Positions 38,718 to 47,876 of a stretch of DNA of 64,000 nt are shown here, piece after piece. The notes beneath the pieces were generated by a model, which was given only the letters and a program-made list of their open reading frames with translations, did not search any database and was not told the DNA's origin. Every line of letters begins with the position of its first letter. The stretch's first letter is position 1. The DNA lies in the NCBI GenBank assembly GCA_022822405.1, contig JAJEBT010000030.1:1-64000 (forward strand). The letters run 5' to 3'. The position numbers and the translations under genes were made by a program. This DNA comes from Alphaproteobacteria bacterium (GTDB taxonomy: Bacteria > Pseudomonadota > Alphaproteobacteria > MPNO01 > UBA830).

Positions 38718-39236
38718 TCAGGACTCCTTCGCGCGCGCAAGGCGCCAGCCCGCCAGAGCGCATCCGGCAAGGAGCGCCAGTGAAGCCAGCGCGTTCCATC
38801 CCGCCATCGAGATGCCGAACAGCGACCATGCGACCTCGTCGCAGCGCACGACGGGCGCGGCGGCGAGCAGGCGGCGAAGCTCCTCGACCGTCTGCGCGTC
38901 GTTGAGCGATGCCGGTCCGGAGCAGGATGCCGGGCCGGCAACCCAGTGGAGCTCGACCCCGACATGGTAGAGCGCGATCGCCGCCCCCGCGGCGAAACAG
39001 AGTGCCGCCAGCCAGGCCAGCGCCATGCGCTCGCGCGGCGAGCGGAACCACAGTAGCGCCCCGACACCGGCGGCGATCACCACGCCGTAGGGCACCCGCT
39101 GCCAGAGGCAGAGTTCGCAGGGCTGCAGGCCGCCCCAGTACTGGCTACCGAGCGCGGCGGCAAGGGCGATCACCGATGCGGCGCCCGCCCAGAGCGGCGC
39201 CGCGTCGTCGCGAACATGGATGCCGGCAATCATCAT
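38718..39236 (-). CDS. dsbB: Disulfide bond formation protein DsbB
   Basis: Inner-membrane oxidase of 172 residues that reoxidises DsbA using ubiquinone. Four membrane helices are visible. The first Cys pair is C40-x-x-C43 (QPCELCLWQR) and the second periplasmic pair is Cys105 and Cys132 with a spacing typical of DsbB. The start ATG overlaps the stop of the yqaA gene (ATGA), and the coq7 gene follows directly; ubiquinone synthesis and a quinone-using oxidase in one operon is sensible. Confidence 0.93.
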   Translation of the reverse strand: MMIAGIHVRDDAAPLWAGAASVIALAAALGSQYWGGLQPCELCLWQRVPYGVVIAAGVGALLWFRSPRERMALAWLAALCFAAGAAIALYHVGVELHWVAGPASCSGPASLNDAQTVEELRRLLAAAPVVRCDEVAWSLFGISMAGWNALASLALLAGCALAGWRLARAKES

Positions 39237-39814
39237 GCGAGCGCTCCGACGATCACGAAACCACCGGCCAGCAGAATGCAGAACAGCGCGAAGACGAGCC
39301 CCAGCCGGCGCTCGACGAAATCCCGGACCGGCGGCCCGATCCAGTAGAGCAGCGCCGCGATCAGGAAGAAGCGCAACCCCCGCGCAACGACCGATGCTGC
39401 AACGAACACGGCCGGATCGAGCGCAGCGACCCCGCTGGCGATCGTGAATATCTTGTAGGGGATCGGCGTCAGACCCGCAACCAGCACGATCCATGCGCCG
39501 TACTCGTTGTAGAGCCCGGACGCGTTCGCAAATTGCGGGCCGTAGCCGTAGAACTCCACTATCTGGCGGCCGAGCCCTTCATAGAGGACGGCGCCGATGC
39601 CGTACCCGAGAAGTCCGCCGGCGACCGATGCCGCGGTGCAGACGAGCGCGATGCGCCAGGCCCGGCGCCGCGCCGCGAGCACCATCGGGATCAGCAGGAC
39701 ATCCGGGGGCACCGGAAAGACAAAACTCTCCGTGAACGCGACCGCGGCAAGCACCCATATCGCGTGGCGATGGGCGGCAAGGTCGATCGTCCGGTCATAG
39801 AGGCGTCTCAGCAT
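39233..39814 (-). CDS. yqaA: DedA/YqaA-family membrane protein
   Basis: Integral membrane protein of 193 residues in the SNARE-associated/DedA superfamily (YqaA branch). The hallmark FTESFVFPVPPDVLLIPMVLA is followed by GGLLGYGIGAVLYEG and the LVAGLTPIPYKIFTIASG motif with its conserved Pro and Gly residues. The family includes lipid scramblase or carrier-like proteins. First gene of the yqaA-dsbB-coq7 operon; coupled to dsbB by the ATGA overlap. Confidence 0.9.
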   Translation of the reverse strand: MLRRLYDRTIDLAAHRHAIWVLAAVAFTESFVFPVPPDVLLIPMVLAARRRAWRIALVCTAASVAGGLLGYGIGAVLYEGLGRQIVEFYGYGPQFANASGLYNEYGAWIVLVAGLTPIPYKIFTIASGVAALDPAVFVAASVVARGLRFFLIAALLYWIGPPVRDFVERRLGLVFALFCILLAGGFVIVGALA

Positions 39815-39844
39815 GACGGTTTCTTGCAGCGGCGAAAGCCGGGA

Positions 39845-39933
39845 CCGGGAGTCTGTCGGATTCGCGGGATACGGGCAAACCTGCCGATGCCGGGGATCCG
39901 TCGGTGAGTTTTCCTGGCCCGGCAGACTCCCGG
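39845..39933. repeat. 11-bp perfect inverted repeat in the yqaA/AAA-ATPase divergent region
   Basis: CCGGGAGTCTG at 39845-39855 and CAGACTCCCGG at 39923-39933 are exact reverse complements 67 bp apart. They lie just upstream of yqaA in the 305-bp gap before the RloA-like gene. They could be operator half-sites, a looping element or the scar of an insertion; no function can be assigned. The rest of the gap up to the promoter at 40053 shows no gene. Confidence 0.4.
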
Positions 39934-40052
39934 GCGGACCGCATCTACCGGGTGTCTCGCGGCGTGGAACCTGTTTTGCGGTGCCGGATTCGCAACGTGG
40001 AGGTCGAGTCGACAAACGGCCGTGGACGCCGAAGCCCGTAAACCTGAGCGGG

Positions 40053-40081
40053 TTGACGATGTTTAGGTCATATGGGAAAAT
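40053..40081 (+). promoter_or_regulatory. Candidate sigma-70-type promoter for the RloAB-like pair
   Basis: TTGACG (40053-40058) is followed by a 17-bp spacer and GAAAAT (40076-40081), four of six to the -10 consensus. The box lies 38 bp before the ATG at 40120, in the most AT-rich stretch of the region. It is a sequence match only. Confidence 0.4.
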
Positions 40082-40119
40082 AATCAGCAATATTGACTAA
40101 AAATTGTCGAGATCGCGAT

Positions 40120-41328
40120 ATGTTGCATAGAATAAGTGTCAGCAACTTTCAATCCATACGGGATGAGGTCACGCTGGACTTCCGGGTTCCGCAAACGACG
40201 CCCGAGAGACCCTGGTTGCGCCATCCCGCTACCGGGCTGGCGTTCCGTGTTCCGACGGTAATCGCCTTCATCGGCCCCAACGGATCCGGAAAGACAACGT
40301 GGCTGCGGGCGTTAGCGAATACGATAGACTTCGCCGCACGGTCCTACGGTTATCAGCCGGGCCGCATCATTAGGTTTCCCGCCTTCGCATCGGACGAGGC
40401 CTTTCGCAAGCCCACGCGAATCGAGATCGAGTTCGACGCTCCGTGGCTGCTTTCCGGCTCGGACGAGCAGAACCGCGTATTCCGTTATACGCTGGAACTT
40501 TTCCGCAAGACGCCAGATTTCTGTCCTGACACAGTAGGCTACGAAGCACTCCATGACTTCCCGCGGGGGCGACCGCGGCGCCTGATGGAACGTCGTGGCG
40601 ATCAACCGGTCTATGTGGCGAAGGACATGTCGATCAAGCCTAGCGACGAGCGCCTCTCCTCCGTTCCCGCAAATGCATCCGTCCTCTCGACCTTGTCGAG
40701 AATGGGCGTAGAGAAGTTCTCGGCGATCGTCGATAGTCTGAACCAGGTGCAGATGAACGTCTCGGCGATAGATCCGCTACACCTCAACACCGCTCAAATA
40801 ACCGAATATTTTCAAGCCGCCCCCCAGATGAAGGACCGGATTTCGAATAATCTCAGGCGTTTCGATCTCGGGATCGAAGACTTGGACGTAGTGCGGTCGA
40901 CTGACGGAACGCAGCACCTTCTCTTTTCTCATTCTGGTCTGGGCCTGCCTCTCCCCCTGGAAATGGAGTCGGCCGGAACGCGTCATGTCATGCGTGTTTT
41001 CCCATTTCTCGATATTGCGCTTGAGACCGCAGGCTTGGCGGTGATGGACGCACTGGACAACGACTTGCACGCCGATCTGGTGGACGAAATTCTCGGCTGG
41101 TTTCGGCGGGAAGACACGAATCCCGGGAACGCACAATTGATCTGTTCCCTGCATAGCCTTTCAGTACTCGACGATCTTGAGAAAGAAGAAGTCCTCATCG
41201 TCGAAAAAGACCGGGCAGGCGGCACTCAGGCATACGGCGTGCGGGACGTCGCAGGAGTACGGCGAAGCAGCAGTCTCCGAAAACTCTACCGCAGCGGCGC
41301 ACTGGGCGGACTGCCCTCCTTCGGATGA
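40120..41328 (+). CDS. RloA-like AAA_15/21 ATPase, candidate defence protein
   Basis: SMC/ABC-like AAA ATPase of 402 residues. The N-terminus MLHRISVSNFQSIRDEVTLDF and Walker A GPNGSGKTT (52-60) match the RloA/AriA-type group, as do the late ESAGTRHVMRVFPFL signature, the Walker B strand and the NAQLICSLHSLSVLDDL switch region. Two catalytic elements depart from the family: Walker B is AVMDALDNDLH, with Ala where the catalytic Glu normally follows Asp (DELDNSLH), and the switch motif is LHS rather than THD. ATG 40120 is chosen because it begins the conserved strand; a TTG at 40093 would add nine residues. Three bp separate it from its TOPRIM-like partner. Confidence 0.82.
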   Translation: MLHRISVSNFQSIRDEVTLDFRVPQTTPERPWLRHPATGLAFRVPTVIAFIGPNGSGKTTWLRALANTIDFAARSYGYQPGRIIRFPAFASDEAFRKPTRIEIEFDAPWLLSGSDEQNRVFRYTLELFRKTPDFCPDTVGYEALHDFPRGRPRRLMERRGDQPVYVAKDMSIKPSDERLSSVPANASVLSTLSRMGVEKFSAIVDSLNQVQMNVSAIDPLHLNTAQITEYFQAAPQMKDRISNNLRRFDLGIEDLDVVRSTDGTQHLLFSHSGLGLPLPLEMESAGTRHVMRVFPFLDIALETAGLAVMDALDNDLHADLVDEILGWFRREDTNPGNAQLICSLHSLSVLDDLEKEEVLIVEKDRAGGTQAYGVRDVAGVRRSSSLRKLYRSGALGGLPSFG

Positions 41329-41331
41329 ACC

Positions 41332-41892
41332 GTGCCGCAGTCCCGGCATGTTCCGAAACGCGAACACATCTTCGTCGCCGCGGAGGGCGAAGGCGAACGT
41401 GCGCTCGTGCGATGGCTTCAGGAACTATGCGATGAACAGGGCATCCATCTTCATTTGGATATCGTAGTCGCCGGTGGAGGAGATACCCGCGCTGTTGTGG
41501 AGTACGCCGTCGACAGGCGGCGGCGACATACGGAATCACGAGGGCACGACAAGGCGGCGCTGGTTTTTCTCGATGCGGACAGGTTGGCACAGGATCGCGC
41601 CACTGGCCGCGATCCGGATACGGTCGAGGGTCGCGAGCACTTGCAACTCGTTTTTCTCAGGCCAAATCTCGAAGGGTTGCTGTTCCGTCTTCATCCTCAC
41701 CGTGAAGCAGAATCCGTCGTGGGGAACGATGCAGGAAGGCGCCTGGAACAGCTGTGGCCGGAGTATGTCAAACCGATGCGGGCCAAGGCGCTGAGGCAAC
41801 GGTTCGGCATAGGAGATCTTCAAAGAGTCGCACGGCACGACCCCGAACTCCGGAACGCCCTGACACTGTTGGGCCTCTTGCCGCGGACATAG
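41332..41892 (+). CDS. RloB/DUF4276-like TOPRIM protein, partner of the AAA ATPase
   Basis: Protein of 186 residues starting at GTG 41332. An N-terminal strand with EGEGE (IFVAAEGEGERALVRWL) and a later VFLDADR give the Glu and DxD pattern of TOPRIM folds. A conserved-type RPNLEGLLFRLHPH stands where RloB proteins have NPxFExWLLLH. RloA/RloB pairs (including AbiL, and the AAA+TOPRIM logic of PARIS, OLD and Gabija) are associated with phage defence; TOPRIM partners usually cut nucleic acid, often tRNA or phage DNA. The assignment is by motif and gene pairing. Confidence 0.78.
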   Translation: MPQSRHVPKREHIFVAAEGEGERALVRWLQELCDEQGIHLHLDIVVAGGGDTRAVVEYAVDRRRRHTESRGHDKAALVFLDADRLAQDRATGRDPDTVEGREHLQLVFLRPNLEGLLFRLHPHREAESVVGNDAGRRLEQLWPEYVKPMRAKALRQRFGIGDLQRVARHDPELRNALTLLGLLPRT

Positions 41893-41914
41893 AGCTTCGA
41901 TCCGCCAGCTGGAT

Positions 41915-41975
41915 CATTCCGGACTCATCTGGCTTCAAGGGTTCTCATGCAGAAACCCTGTCTTGTTCCGGAATG
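41915..41975. terminator. Nested stem-loop directly after the RloAB-like pair
   Basis: Outer arms CATTCCGGA (41915-41923) and TCCGGAATG (41967-41975) are perfect 9-bp complements. Inside them AGGGTTCT (41938-41945) pairs with AGAAACCCT (41951-41959) with one bulged base, followed by GTCTTGTT. The inner hairpin plus T-rich tail resembles a weak intrinsic terminator; the outer stem is unusual. It starts 23 bp after the RloB-like stop. Confidence 0.45.
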
Positions 41976-42165
41976 GACAAGCACCGACGCGACTTCGTTA
42001 CCGCCAGCGCCACGGCCCCGACTTCGGATGCGCGTCTCGTATTGGGCAATCTTCCGGCGGCCGGAAACGGGTGCCGCACCGACAATGCGTGCCGGAACGG
42101 ATACCAAAGCCTGCGCCTTCGGCGCCGCTGTTTTGCGGAAACGTCGGCACCGTTATATTGCCGCG

Positions 42166-43365
42166 ATGGATTCCCGGACAGCGACAGCCGAGTCGCCGGA
42201 GACTTCCGGCCTTCTGGATACCGCGCGCAGCCTCGCGGAGGCAGCGCGCGGGCGCGCCCTCGCAACGGAACGCGAACGGCGGCTCCCCGTGGAGACGATA
42301 GCCGACCTCAAGGCGTCCGGGCTGGCAAGGATCCTGCAGCCGGCGCGCTGCGGCGGCCTGGAGCTTGACTTTCACGCCCATCTCGACGCGGTCGAGGAAG
42401 TGTCTCGGGGCTGCGGCTCGACAGGATGGTGCCTCGGGGTCTTCCACATCGATTCATGGCTCGCCGGCCTGTTCGCAAGAGACGTGCAGGACGACATCTA
42501 CGGCGCCGATCCCGACGCGCTAGTGGCCGCCGTTCTCGATCCGCGCGGCACCGCCCGGCGCCACGGCGACGGTTACGTCCTTGAAGGCTTGTGGCCGTTC
42601 GCATCCGGTTCCGAACACGCGGACTGGGCGATACTCGGCGCACGGATACCCGACTCGGACGGCGGAGCCGGGGACGAGGCCTGCTTCGCGGTGCCGATCG
42701 CCGACGTGACCCTCCATGACGACTGGCACGTTGCCGGGCTGCGCGGCACGGGAAGCTGCAGCCTCGGCGGCGAGGCAATTTCGGTGCCGGCGCATCGCAT
42801 CCTTCGGTTCCGCGACGCGGCGTTGGGCCGGAGCCCGGGCAGCAATCTACACCGCAGCGACCTCTACCGGGCGCCGCTCGTCCCCTGCCTGGCGCTCGCG
42901 CTGTGCGCGCCGGCTGTCGGCGTCGCCGGGGGCGCCATCGCCGACTTCGCGGACCATGTGTCCGACCGCACGGACCGGCACCGGCGCGGCGCGGCCGAGA
43001 TCGAGAGTCCGTTGACCCACCAGGCCGTCGCCACCGCCGCCGCCAGCGTCGATACGGCGCGCGCCCTCCTCCGCCGAGCAGCTGATGACGTTCACGAGGC
43101 GGCAGGCCGCAGGGGACGGATGACGAAGAAGACGCGTGCCCGGGTGCGCATGGATTGCGCGTACGCGGTCAGGCTGTGCCGGGATGCAATCGACGAGTTG
43201 TTCCTTGCGTGCGGCGGCGCCGGACTTGCGGAGCGCAACCCGGTCCAGCGGGCCTGGCGGGACGTTTACGCCATGAGTCAGCACGCCCTTCTTCGTTTCA
43301 CGCCGGACACGGAGATCTACGGCCGGACGCTGCTGGGGCTGGACCCCGGAACCGACATCCTGTAA
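42166..43365 (+). CDS. Acyl-CoA-dehydrogenase-fold flavin monooxygenase-like protein
   Basis: Protein of 399 residues of the acyl-CoA dehydrogenase superfamily, closest in pattern to the two-component monooxygenases HsaA, HpaB and DszC rather than to beta-oxidation enzymes. Features are a helical N-domain (LARILQPARCGGLELDF), the beta-domain WPFASGSEHADWAILGA and RGTGSCSLGGEAISVPAHR, and a C-terminal helical bundle with DELFLACGGAGLAERNPVQRAWRDVYAMSQH. Such enzymes use reduced flavin from a separate reductase; none is adjacent. ATG 42166 is the natural start. Confidence 0.85.
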   Translation: MDSRTATAESPETSGLLDTARSLAEAARGRALATERERRLPVETIADLKASGLARILQPARCGGLELDFHAHLDAVEEVSRGCGSTGWCLGVFHIDSWLAGLFARDVQDDIYGADPDALVAAVLDPRGTARRHGDGYVLEGLWPFASGSEHADWAILGARIPDSDGGAGDEACFAVPIADVTLHDDWHVAGLRGTGSCSLGGEAISVPAHRILRFRDAALGRSPGSNLHRSDLYRAPLVPCLALALCAPAVGVAGGAIADFADHVSDRTDRHRRGAAEIESPLTHQAVATAAASVDTARALLRRAADDVHEAAGRRGRMTKKTRARVRMDCAYAVRLCRDAIDELFLACGGAGLAERNPVQRAWRDVYAMSQHALLRFTPDTEIYGRTLLGLDPGTDIL

Positions 43366-43482
43366 CTCCCGGCCGCGGCGGGCGCGAATGACCGGCAGGG
43401 CAAGGGCGGCGCAGTCGGGACATCTATGCCCGCCGACCCGGACTTGACCGGCGCCTCGCGGTTGGAGTACCCCTCCCGGTGC

Positions 43483-43568
43483 GCGGGCGTGGCGGAATTG
43501 GTAGACGCGCGGGTCTCAAAAACCCGTTCCTTTCAGGAGTGTCGGTTCGAGCCCGACCGCCCGCACCA
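43483..43568 (+). tRNA. tRNA-Leu (anticodon CAA)
   Basis: Complete cloverleaf of 86 nt, including the encoded CCA at 43566-43568. The acceptor stem GCGGGCG/CGCCCGC pairs 43483-43489 with 43558-43564. The anticodon stem CGGGT/ACCCG encloses the loop CTCAAAA, with anticodon CAA at 43517-43519. A long variable arm (class II) is present and the T-loop is GGTTCGAGCCC-like. A TTGACC box at 43444-43449 is a possible -35 element; the -10 is not clear. Confidence 0.97.
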
Positions 43569-43609
43569 TCAGTCCTTCGGCCCGAGTTCCGAGATGCGCT
43601 CCGGAAACC

Positions 43610-43631
43610 GGGCCGGCCGGAAGGCCGGTCC
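43610..43631. terminator. GC-rich hairpin downstream of ppx (minus) and tRNA-Leu (plus)
   Basis: GGGCCGGCC (43610-43618) pairs with GGCCGGTCC (43623-43631), one G-T pair, across a GGAA loop. It lies between the convergent tRNA-Leu and ppx genes. On the minus strand it is followed by GGTTTCC, only a weak tail. Possible bidirectional terminator. Confidence 0.4.
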
Positions 43632-43660
43632 CTCGCGCCGCTGCCCGTGCGGCGCAGGCT

Positions 43661-45244
43661 CTAGCTGTCGACGCACAGCAGTTCCGGCTCGCGCCCCATG
43701 AGCTTCGCCAGCACCTCGAACCGCCGCATCACGACTTCGCCGACCATGGCCCGGTCCGCCGAACCGTAGCGCAGGCGCAGGCCGGGCTTGCGCTTGCGCG
43801 CGCGCAGGGAAAACCGGTCGATGATGCCGGGTACACCGCCGGACAGCGTCCCGCCGAGGCGCACGGCCGCGCCGATTATTCGCGCCCGCCTGATCTGGTC
43901 CGCCGAGAGCAGCCGCTGCAGATCCGCGAACGCCCCGGTTCCGCTCGTGTAGCGGGCGCATACCGCTGCGGCCAGGAAAGCGCGTTCCTCGTGCGTCGCG
44001 TGCAGTCCCGGAGCGCGCAGCACCTCGGCGCGGGCATGCTCGGCGCGGTAGTCGGGATGCACGCGCCAGCCGATGTCGCTGAGCAGGCAGGCGGCATGGC
44101 GAAGCCGCCGTTCTCCGACCTCTTCTCCGGGGAACAGGTGCCGCGTCCAGCTTGTCAGTTCGCGGGGGTGTGCGGGGAACCTCGCCGCACGCCGGGCGAT
44201 ATCCTCGCACGCGCTGACAAGGGGATCACGTGCCCGCCGGCCGGACGGCAGTCGCGCATGAGCCAGCCCCTCGCGCAGGCCCGACGCGGAAAACACGACA
44301 TCGCGCGGCTGCGCCGCTTCAAGCAGGACCCCCATGACCACGGCAGAAAGCGGCAGCAGATCGATGCGCCGTTGCGGGACGTGCTCCAGCCTGGAAAGGG
44401 CCTCCGTGCTTTGGGCTGCAAGCAATCCGACAACATTCGAAAGGGTCATGCGGGGAACGCGATAGTGGTCGATGACGCTCAGCGGATAATCGTTGTACGC
44501 CATGTGCGCGCGCGCCAGAGCGCGCCAGCTGCCACCGACTGCGTAGAGCGAGGCGCCGCTCACCTCCGCGAGCCAGGGAATCGAGGCAAGAGCCTCTTCG
44601 ACCATCCCGCGTGCGAGGTCCCTCGACCCGCCTGCAGCCGCCATGAGGTTCAGCGGGCCGAGCGGTAGGGTCACCTGTTCGCCGATGGCACCATCGACCA
44701 GTCGCACCAGTTCCAGGCTGCCGCCGCCGAGATCGCCCATGAGGCCGTTGGCCGAGGGCATGCCGCTCAACACGCCGAGCGCCGCATGCTCCGCTTCTTC
44801 GGCGCCCGACAGCACGCGCACCTCCAGCCCGCACTTGCGCCGCACGGCCTTCAGGAACGCGTCGCGGTCCTCGGCATCGCGGACCGCGGCGGTCGCGACG
44901 GCTTCGACCGAGTCGACGCCCATCGCCGCGAGAAGCGCGACGAAACGCTCCAGGCTTTCGAGCGCCCGGTCGACACCGTCGGGGTGAAGCCGGCCGCTTT
45001 CGCCGAGGCCGAGGCCGAGCCCGCACATGACCGTTTCGTTGAACAGCGGCAAGGGCGAGCGGCGGAGGCCGTCGAACACCACCAGTCGAACGGAGTTGGA
45101 GCCGATATCGACCACCCCGAAAGGCGTGTATGCGAGATCGTCGATCCGGGTGGCCGAATCCGCAGCGTCCCGGGAGAGGTGTTCAACCGTCGTCGGCAAT
45201 CCGCAGCCTCGCCGGTCCACCCAAGCGGCGAAGCGCACTGCCAC
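43661..45244 (-). CDS. ppx: Exopolyphosphatase / pppGpp phosphohydrolase (Ppx/GppA)
   Basis: ASKHA-fold enzyme, up to 527 residues, that hydrolyses terminal phosphates of polyphosphate (and in GppA-type members pppGpp). The phosphate-binding loops [17 protein letters not shown] and [16 protein letters not shown] are intact, with the C-terminal HD-like helical domain from about residue 330. No in-frame ATG exists near the domain start. The plausible starts are GTG 45244 or GTG 45238, both inside the 3' end of ppk (overlap about 60 bp), so the first roughly 35 residues are uncertain. Synthesis and breakdown of polyphosphate are thereby encoded together. Confidence 0.92.
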   Translation of the reverse strand: MAVRFAAWVDRRGCGLPTTVEHLSRDAADSATRIDDLAYTPFGVVDIGSNSVRLVVFDGLRRSPLPLFNETVMCGLGLGLGESGRLHPDGVDRALESLERFVALLAAMGVDSVEAVATAAVRDAEDRDAFLKAVRRKCGLEVRVLSGAEEAEHAALGVLSGMPSANGLMGDLGGGSLELVRLVDGAIGEQVTLPLGPLNLMAAAGGSRDLARGMVEEALASIPWLAEVSGASLYAVGGSWRALARAHMAYNDYPLSVIDHYRVPRMTLSNVVGLLAAQSTEALSRLEHVPQRRIDLLPLSAVVMGVLLEAAQPRDVVFSASGLREGLAHARLPSGRRARDPLVSACEDIARRAARFPAHPRELTSWTRHLFPGEEVGERRLRHAACLLSDIGWRVHPDYRAEHARAEVLRAPGLHATHEERAFLAAAVCARYTSGTGAFADLQRLLSADQIRRARIIGAAVRLGGTLSGGVPGIIDRFSLRARKRKPGLRLRYGSADRAMVGEVVMRRFEVLAKLMGREPELLCVDS

Positions 45245-47402
45245 GGCCCGACAGGCTTGGATTGGTCATGAAATACGTGTGGGCGGCAAAGCCGTCGTCG
45301 CCCGCGACCAGCCGCTCGTAGCTGCCGTCGGGGAGCATCCTCGAGCTTTGCAGATCGTCCTTCAGATTTGCGACCATGATCTGGTCGAGGATCTGGCGGT
45401 GCACGGTCTCGTTCTCGACCGGCACCAGCACCTCGCAGCGGCGGTCGAAATTGCGCGGCATCCAGTCGGCGGAGGTGATGAACACCCTGGCTTTCGGCGA
45501 CGGCAGCTTGTGGCCGTTGGCAAAGCAGACAATGCGCGAATGCTCGAGAAAACGTCCGATGATGCTCTTGACGCGGATGTTTTCGGAGAGGCCGGGCACG
45601 CCGGGACGCAGGCAGCATATGCCGCGTACCACGAGCTCGATCTCGACCCCGGCTGCGCTCGCCTCGTACAGCTTGTCGATGATCGGACCATCGACCAGCG
45701 AGTTCATCTTGGCCCAGATCGCTGCCGGCCGCCCTGCCCGCGCATTGGCAATTTCCGTTTCGATCAGCTCGATGAGCGACTTGCGCAGCTCGAACGGTGC
45801 AACCGAGAGGCACTCGAAGGAATCCGGCACAGCATAGCCGGTGGTGAAATTGAACAGCCGCGCCGCGTCGCGTCCGTAGCGCTGATCGCAGGTGAAGAAC
45901 GAGAGGTCGGTATAGACGCGCGCCGTCAGCGGGTGGTAGTTGCCGGTCCCGAAATGGGCATAGGTCACCAGCTTGCCGCCCTCGCGGCGCACCACGCAGG
46001 TGACCTTGGCGTGGGTCTTGAGGTTCATGAAGCCGTAGACGACATGCACCCCGGCGCGCTCGAGGGAACGCGACAGTTCGAGATTGGTCTCCTCGTCGAA
46101 ACGGGCCTTGAGCTCGACCAGCGCCGTGACCGTCTTGCCCGATTCGGCAGCAGCGATCAGCGCCTTGACGATCGGCGACTCGGCCGTGGTGCGGTACAGC
46201 GTCTGCTTGATTGCCAGCACCTCGGGATCGGCCGCAGCCTGCTCGAGGAACTGGACGACCACGTCGAAGCTCTCATAGGGGTGGTGGACGACGATGTCCT
46301 TGCGCCGGATGGCGGCGAAACAGTCATTGTCGAACTCCCGGATGCGCTCGGGGAAACGCGCCCCATAGGCCGGGAAGACGAGATCGGAACGATCGCAGTC
46401 GATCATCTCGTTGAGCTGTTCCTTGCCAAGCATGCCCGACACCTCGACGATGTCCTCTGGCAAGGCCTTGACCTCGGCGATCACGAGGTCGCGGAGCGAG
46501 GCAGGCATGTCGGCACTGAGCATGAGCCGCACGACACCTCCGCGCCGGCGCTGGCGGAGCATGGTCTCGAAGAGCGCGACGAGGTCTTCGGCCTCCTCCT
46601 CATACTCGATGTCGCTATCGCGGATCAGGCGGAACGTGCCGCTTTCGACGATGCGGAAACCGGGAAACAGCCGGTCGATGAACAGTTCGACGAGGTTCTC
46701 GAGGGCGATGAAACGGATGCCGTCACCGGGCAGGCGGGTGAATCTCCGCGCCTGCAGCGGCAGCGGCACCAGGGCGAGCATCTGCCTGCCGCCGCCGACG
46801 CTTTCCAGTTCGAGAGCCAGGGAGAAGCCCCTGTTGGCGATGAACGGAAAGGGGTGCGCAGGGTCGATGGCGAGCGGCGTGAGCACCGGAAACACCTGTT
46901 CGAGGAAGTAGTTGCCGAGCCAGTCCACGTCGCCGGGCTTCAGGTCGGCCGCGGCAACCAGAGAAATGCCCGAGGCGACAAGTTCGACGCGCAGTCGCTG
47001 CCATACCGCCTCCTGCTCTTCCATGAGCCTTGAGCCGTCCGCCGACGCCTCGGTCAGCTGTTCGAGCGGCGTGCGGCCGTCGAGGCTGGGCAGCGTGATG
47101 TCGGCGTTTACCTGGCCCCTGAGGCCGGCGAGGCGCACCATGAAGAACTCGTCGAGATTGCTGGCCGAGATCGACAGGAAACGCAGCCGTTCAAGCAGCG
47201 GATGGCGCCGGTTGTCGGCCTCCTCGAGAACCCGCCAGTTGAAAGCCAGCCAGGACAGTTCGCGATTGAGGTACCGTTCTCCGGGCGCTTCCGAAGAGGT
47301 TCCGGACCCGACGCCGTGCGCTGCCGGCATATCCTCCGCGACCCCCTCGGCGGCCGTGGCGGGCGCGTCCGGCTGATCGGTCAGAACAGAGGTTTCGGTC
47401 AT
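45183..47402 (-). CDS. ppk: Polyphosphate kinase 1
   Basis: Reversible transfer of the ATP gamma-phosphate to polyphosphate. The 739-residue protein has the N-terminal domain start [20 protein letters not shown] at about 43-62, the PLD-like catalytic domains, the autophosphorylated His in [15 protein letters not shown] near residue 464 and the later motif [15 protein letters not shown]. An N-terminal extension of about 40 residues is variable. It overlaps ppx in the same operon and is divergent from a PPK2-type gene. Confidence 0.97.
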   Translation of the reverse strand: MTETSVLTDQPDAPATAAEGVAEDMPAAHGVGSGTSSEAPGERYLNRELSWLAFNWRVLEEADNRRHPLLERLRFLSISASNLDEFFMVRLAGLRGQVNADITLPSLDGRTPLEQLTEASADGSRLMEEQEAVWQRLRVELVASGISLVAAADLKPGDVDWLGNYFLEQVFPVLTPLAIDPAHPFPFIANRGFSLALELESVGGGRQMLALVPLPLQARRFTRLPGDGIRFIALENLVELFIDRLFPGFRIVESGTFRLIRDSDIEYEEEAEDLVALFETMLRQRRRGGVVRLMLSADMPASLRDLVIAEVKALPEDIVEVSGMLGKEQLNEMIDCDRSDLVFPAYGARFPERIREFDNDCFAAIRRKDIVVHHPYESFDVVVQFLEQAAADPEVLAIKQTLYRTTAESPIVKALIAAAESGKTVTALVELKARFDEETNLELSRSLERAGVHVVYGFMNLKTHAKVTCVVRREGGKLVTYAHFGTGNYHPLTARVYTDLSFFTCDQRYGRDAARLFNFTTGYAVPDSFECLSVAPFELRKSLIELIETEIANARAGRPAAIWAKMNSLVDGPIIDKLYEASAAGVEIELVVRGICCLRPGVPGLSENIRVKSIIGRFLEHSRIVCFANGHKLPSPKARVFITSADWMPRNFDRRCEVLVPVENETVHRQILDQIMVANLKDDLQSSRMLPDGSYERLVAGDDGFAAHTYFMTNPSLSGRGSALRRLGGPARLRIADDG

Positions 47403-47876
47403 TCGAGGGCGCCAGAAATTCTGTCGATTCAGTCCCGGTTATACGCCACCGGAACCGCTTGGCCTCCCGTACGACCCGTCCGGAGGCCGCTTGCGGCCCG
47501 GCACGCGAATCCCAAGGCTCTGCCAGGCTCCCGTACCCTTCAACCGAAGCTGCGGAAACCCGCTACGGGACCATACTATCGGGACGGCGCCGGCCATTCA
47601 AGGAGGAACCGCAGCCCGCTATGCCGCCATCGGCAGGTTTGCACCGAGAGGGAGCGCCCTGCCGGCGCCGCGCCGGTATCGAAATCCCGATTCGTTGCCG
47701 ACCGCACCCGCCGGGCCGGGCCCCGATGCGAACGGCCGGAAGACGCCGCGGGCATCTGGTATGATGATGAACCAAGGGCCACGCGGACAGGGCGCCGCCG
47801 CGGAAGGCGCGCCCTGCGGCAGCATCCGGCAACGTTCCCGGCAGTTCCCTTCCCAGCCAGCGACGAAAGACCCGGC
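47403..47876. other. Divergent ppk/ppk2 intergenic region, no gene recognised
   Basis: 474 bp between the two polyphosphate kinase genes. An AGGAGG at about 47600-47605 precedes an ATG at 47621, but that frame gives only a 47-residue Arg-rich peptide with no family look, so I do not call it. TACTAT at 47574-47579 is a possible -10 for ppk2 without a good -35. No Pho-box-like CTGTCAT repeat was found by eye. Confidence 0.5.

Noticed and set aside
47600-47765. Small gene after AGGAGG upstream of ppk2
   Set aside because: Only a 47-residue Arg-rich frame follows, with poor ribosome-site spacing and no conserved look.
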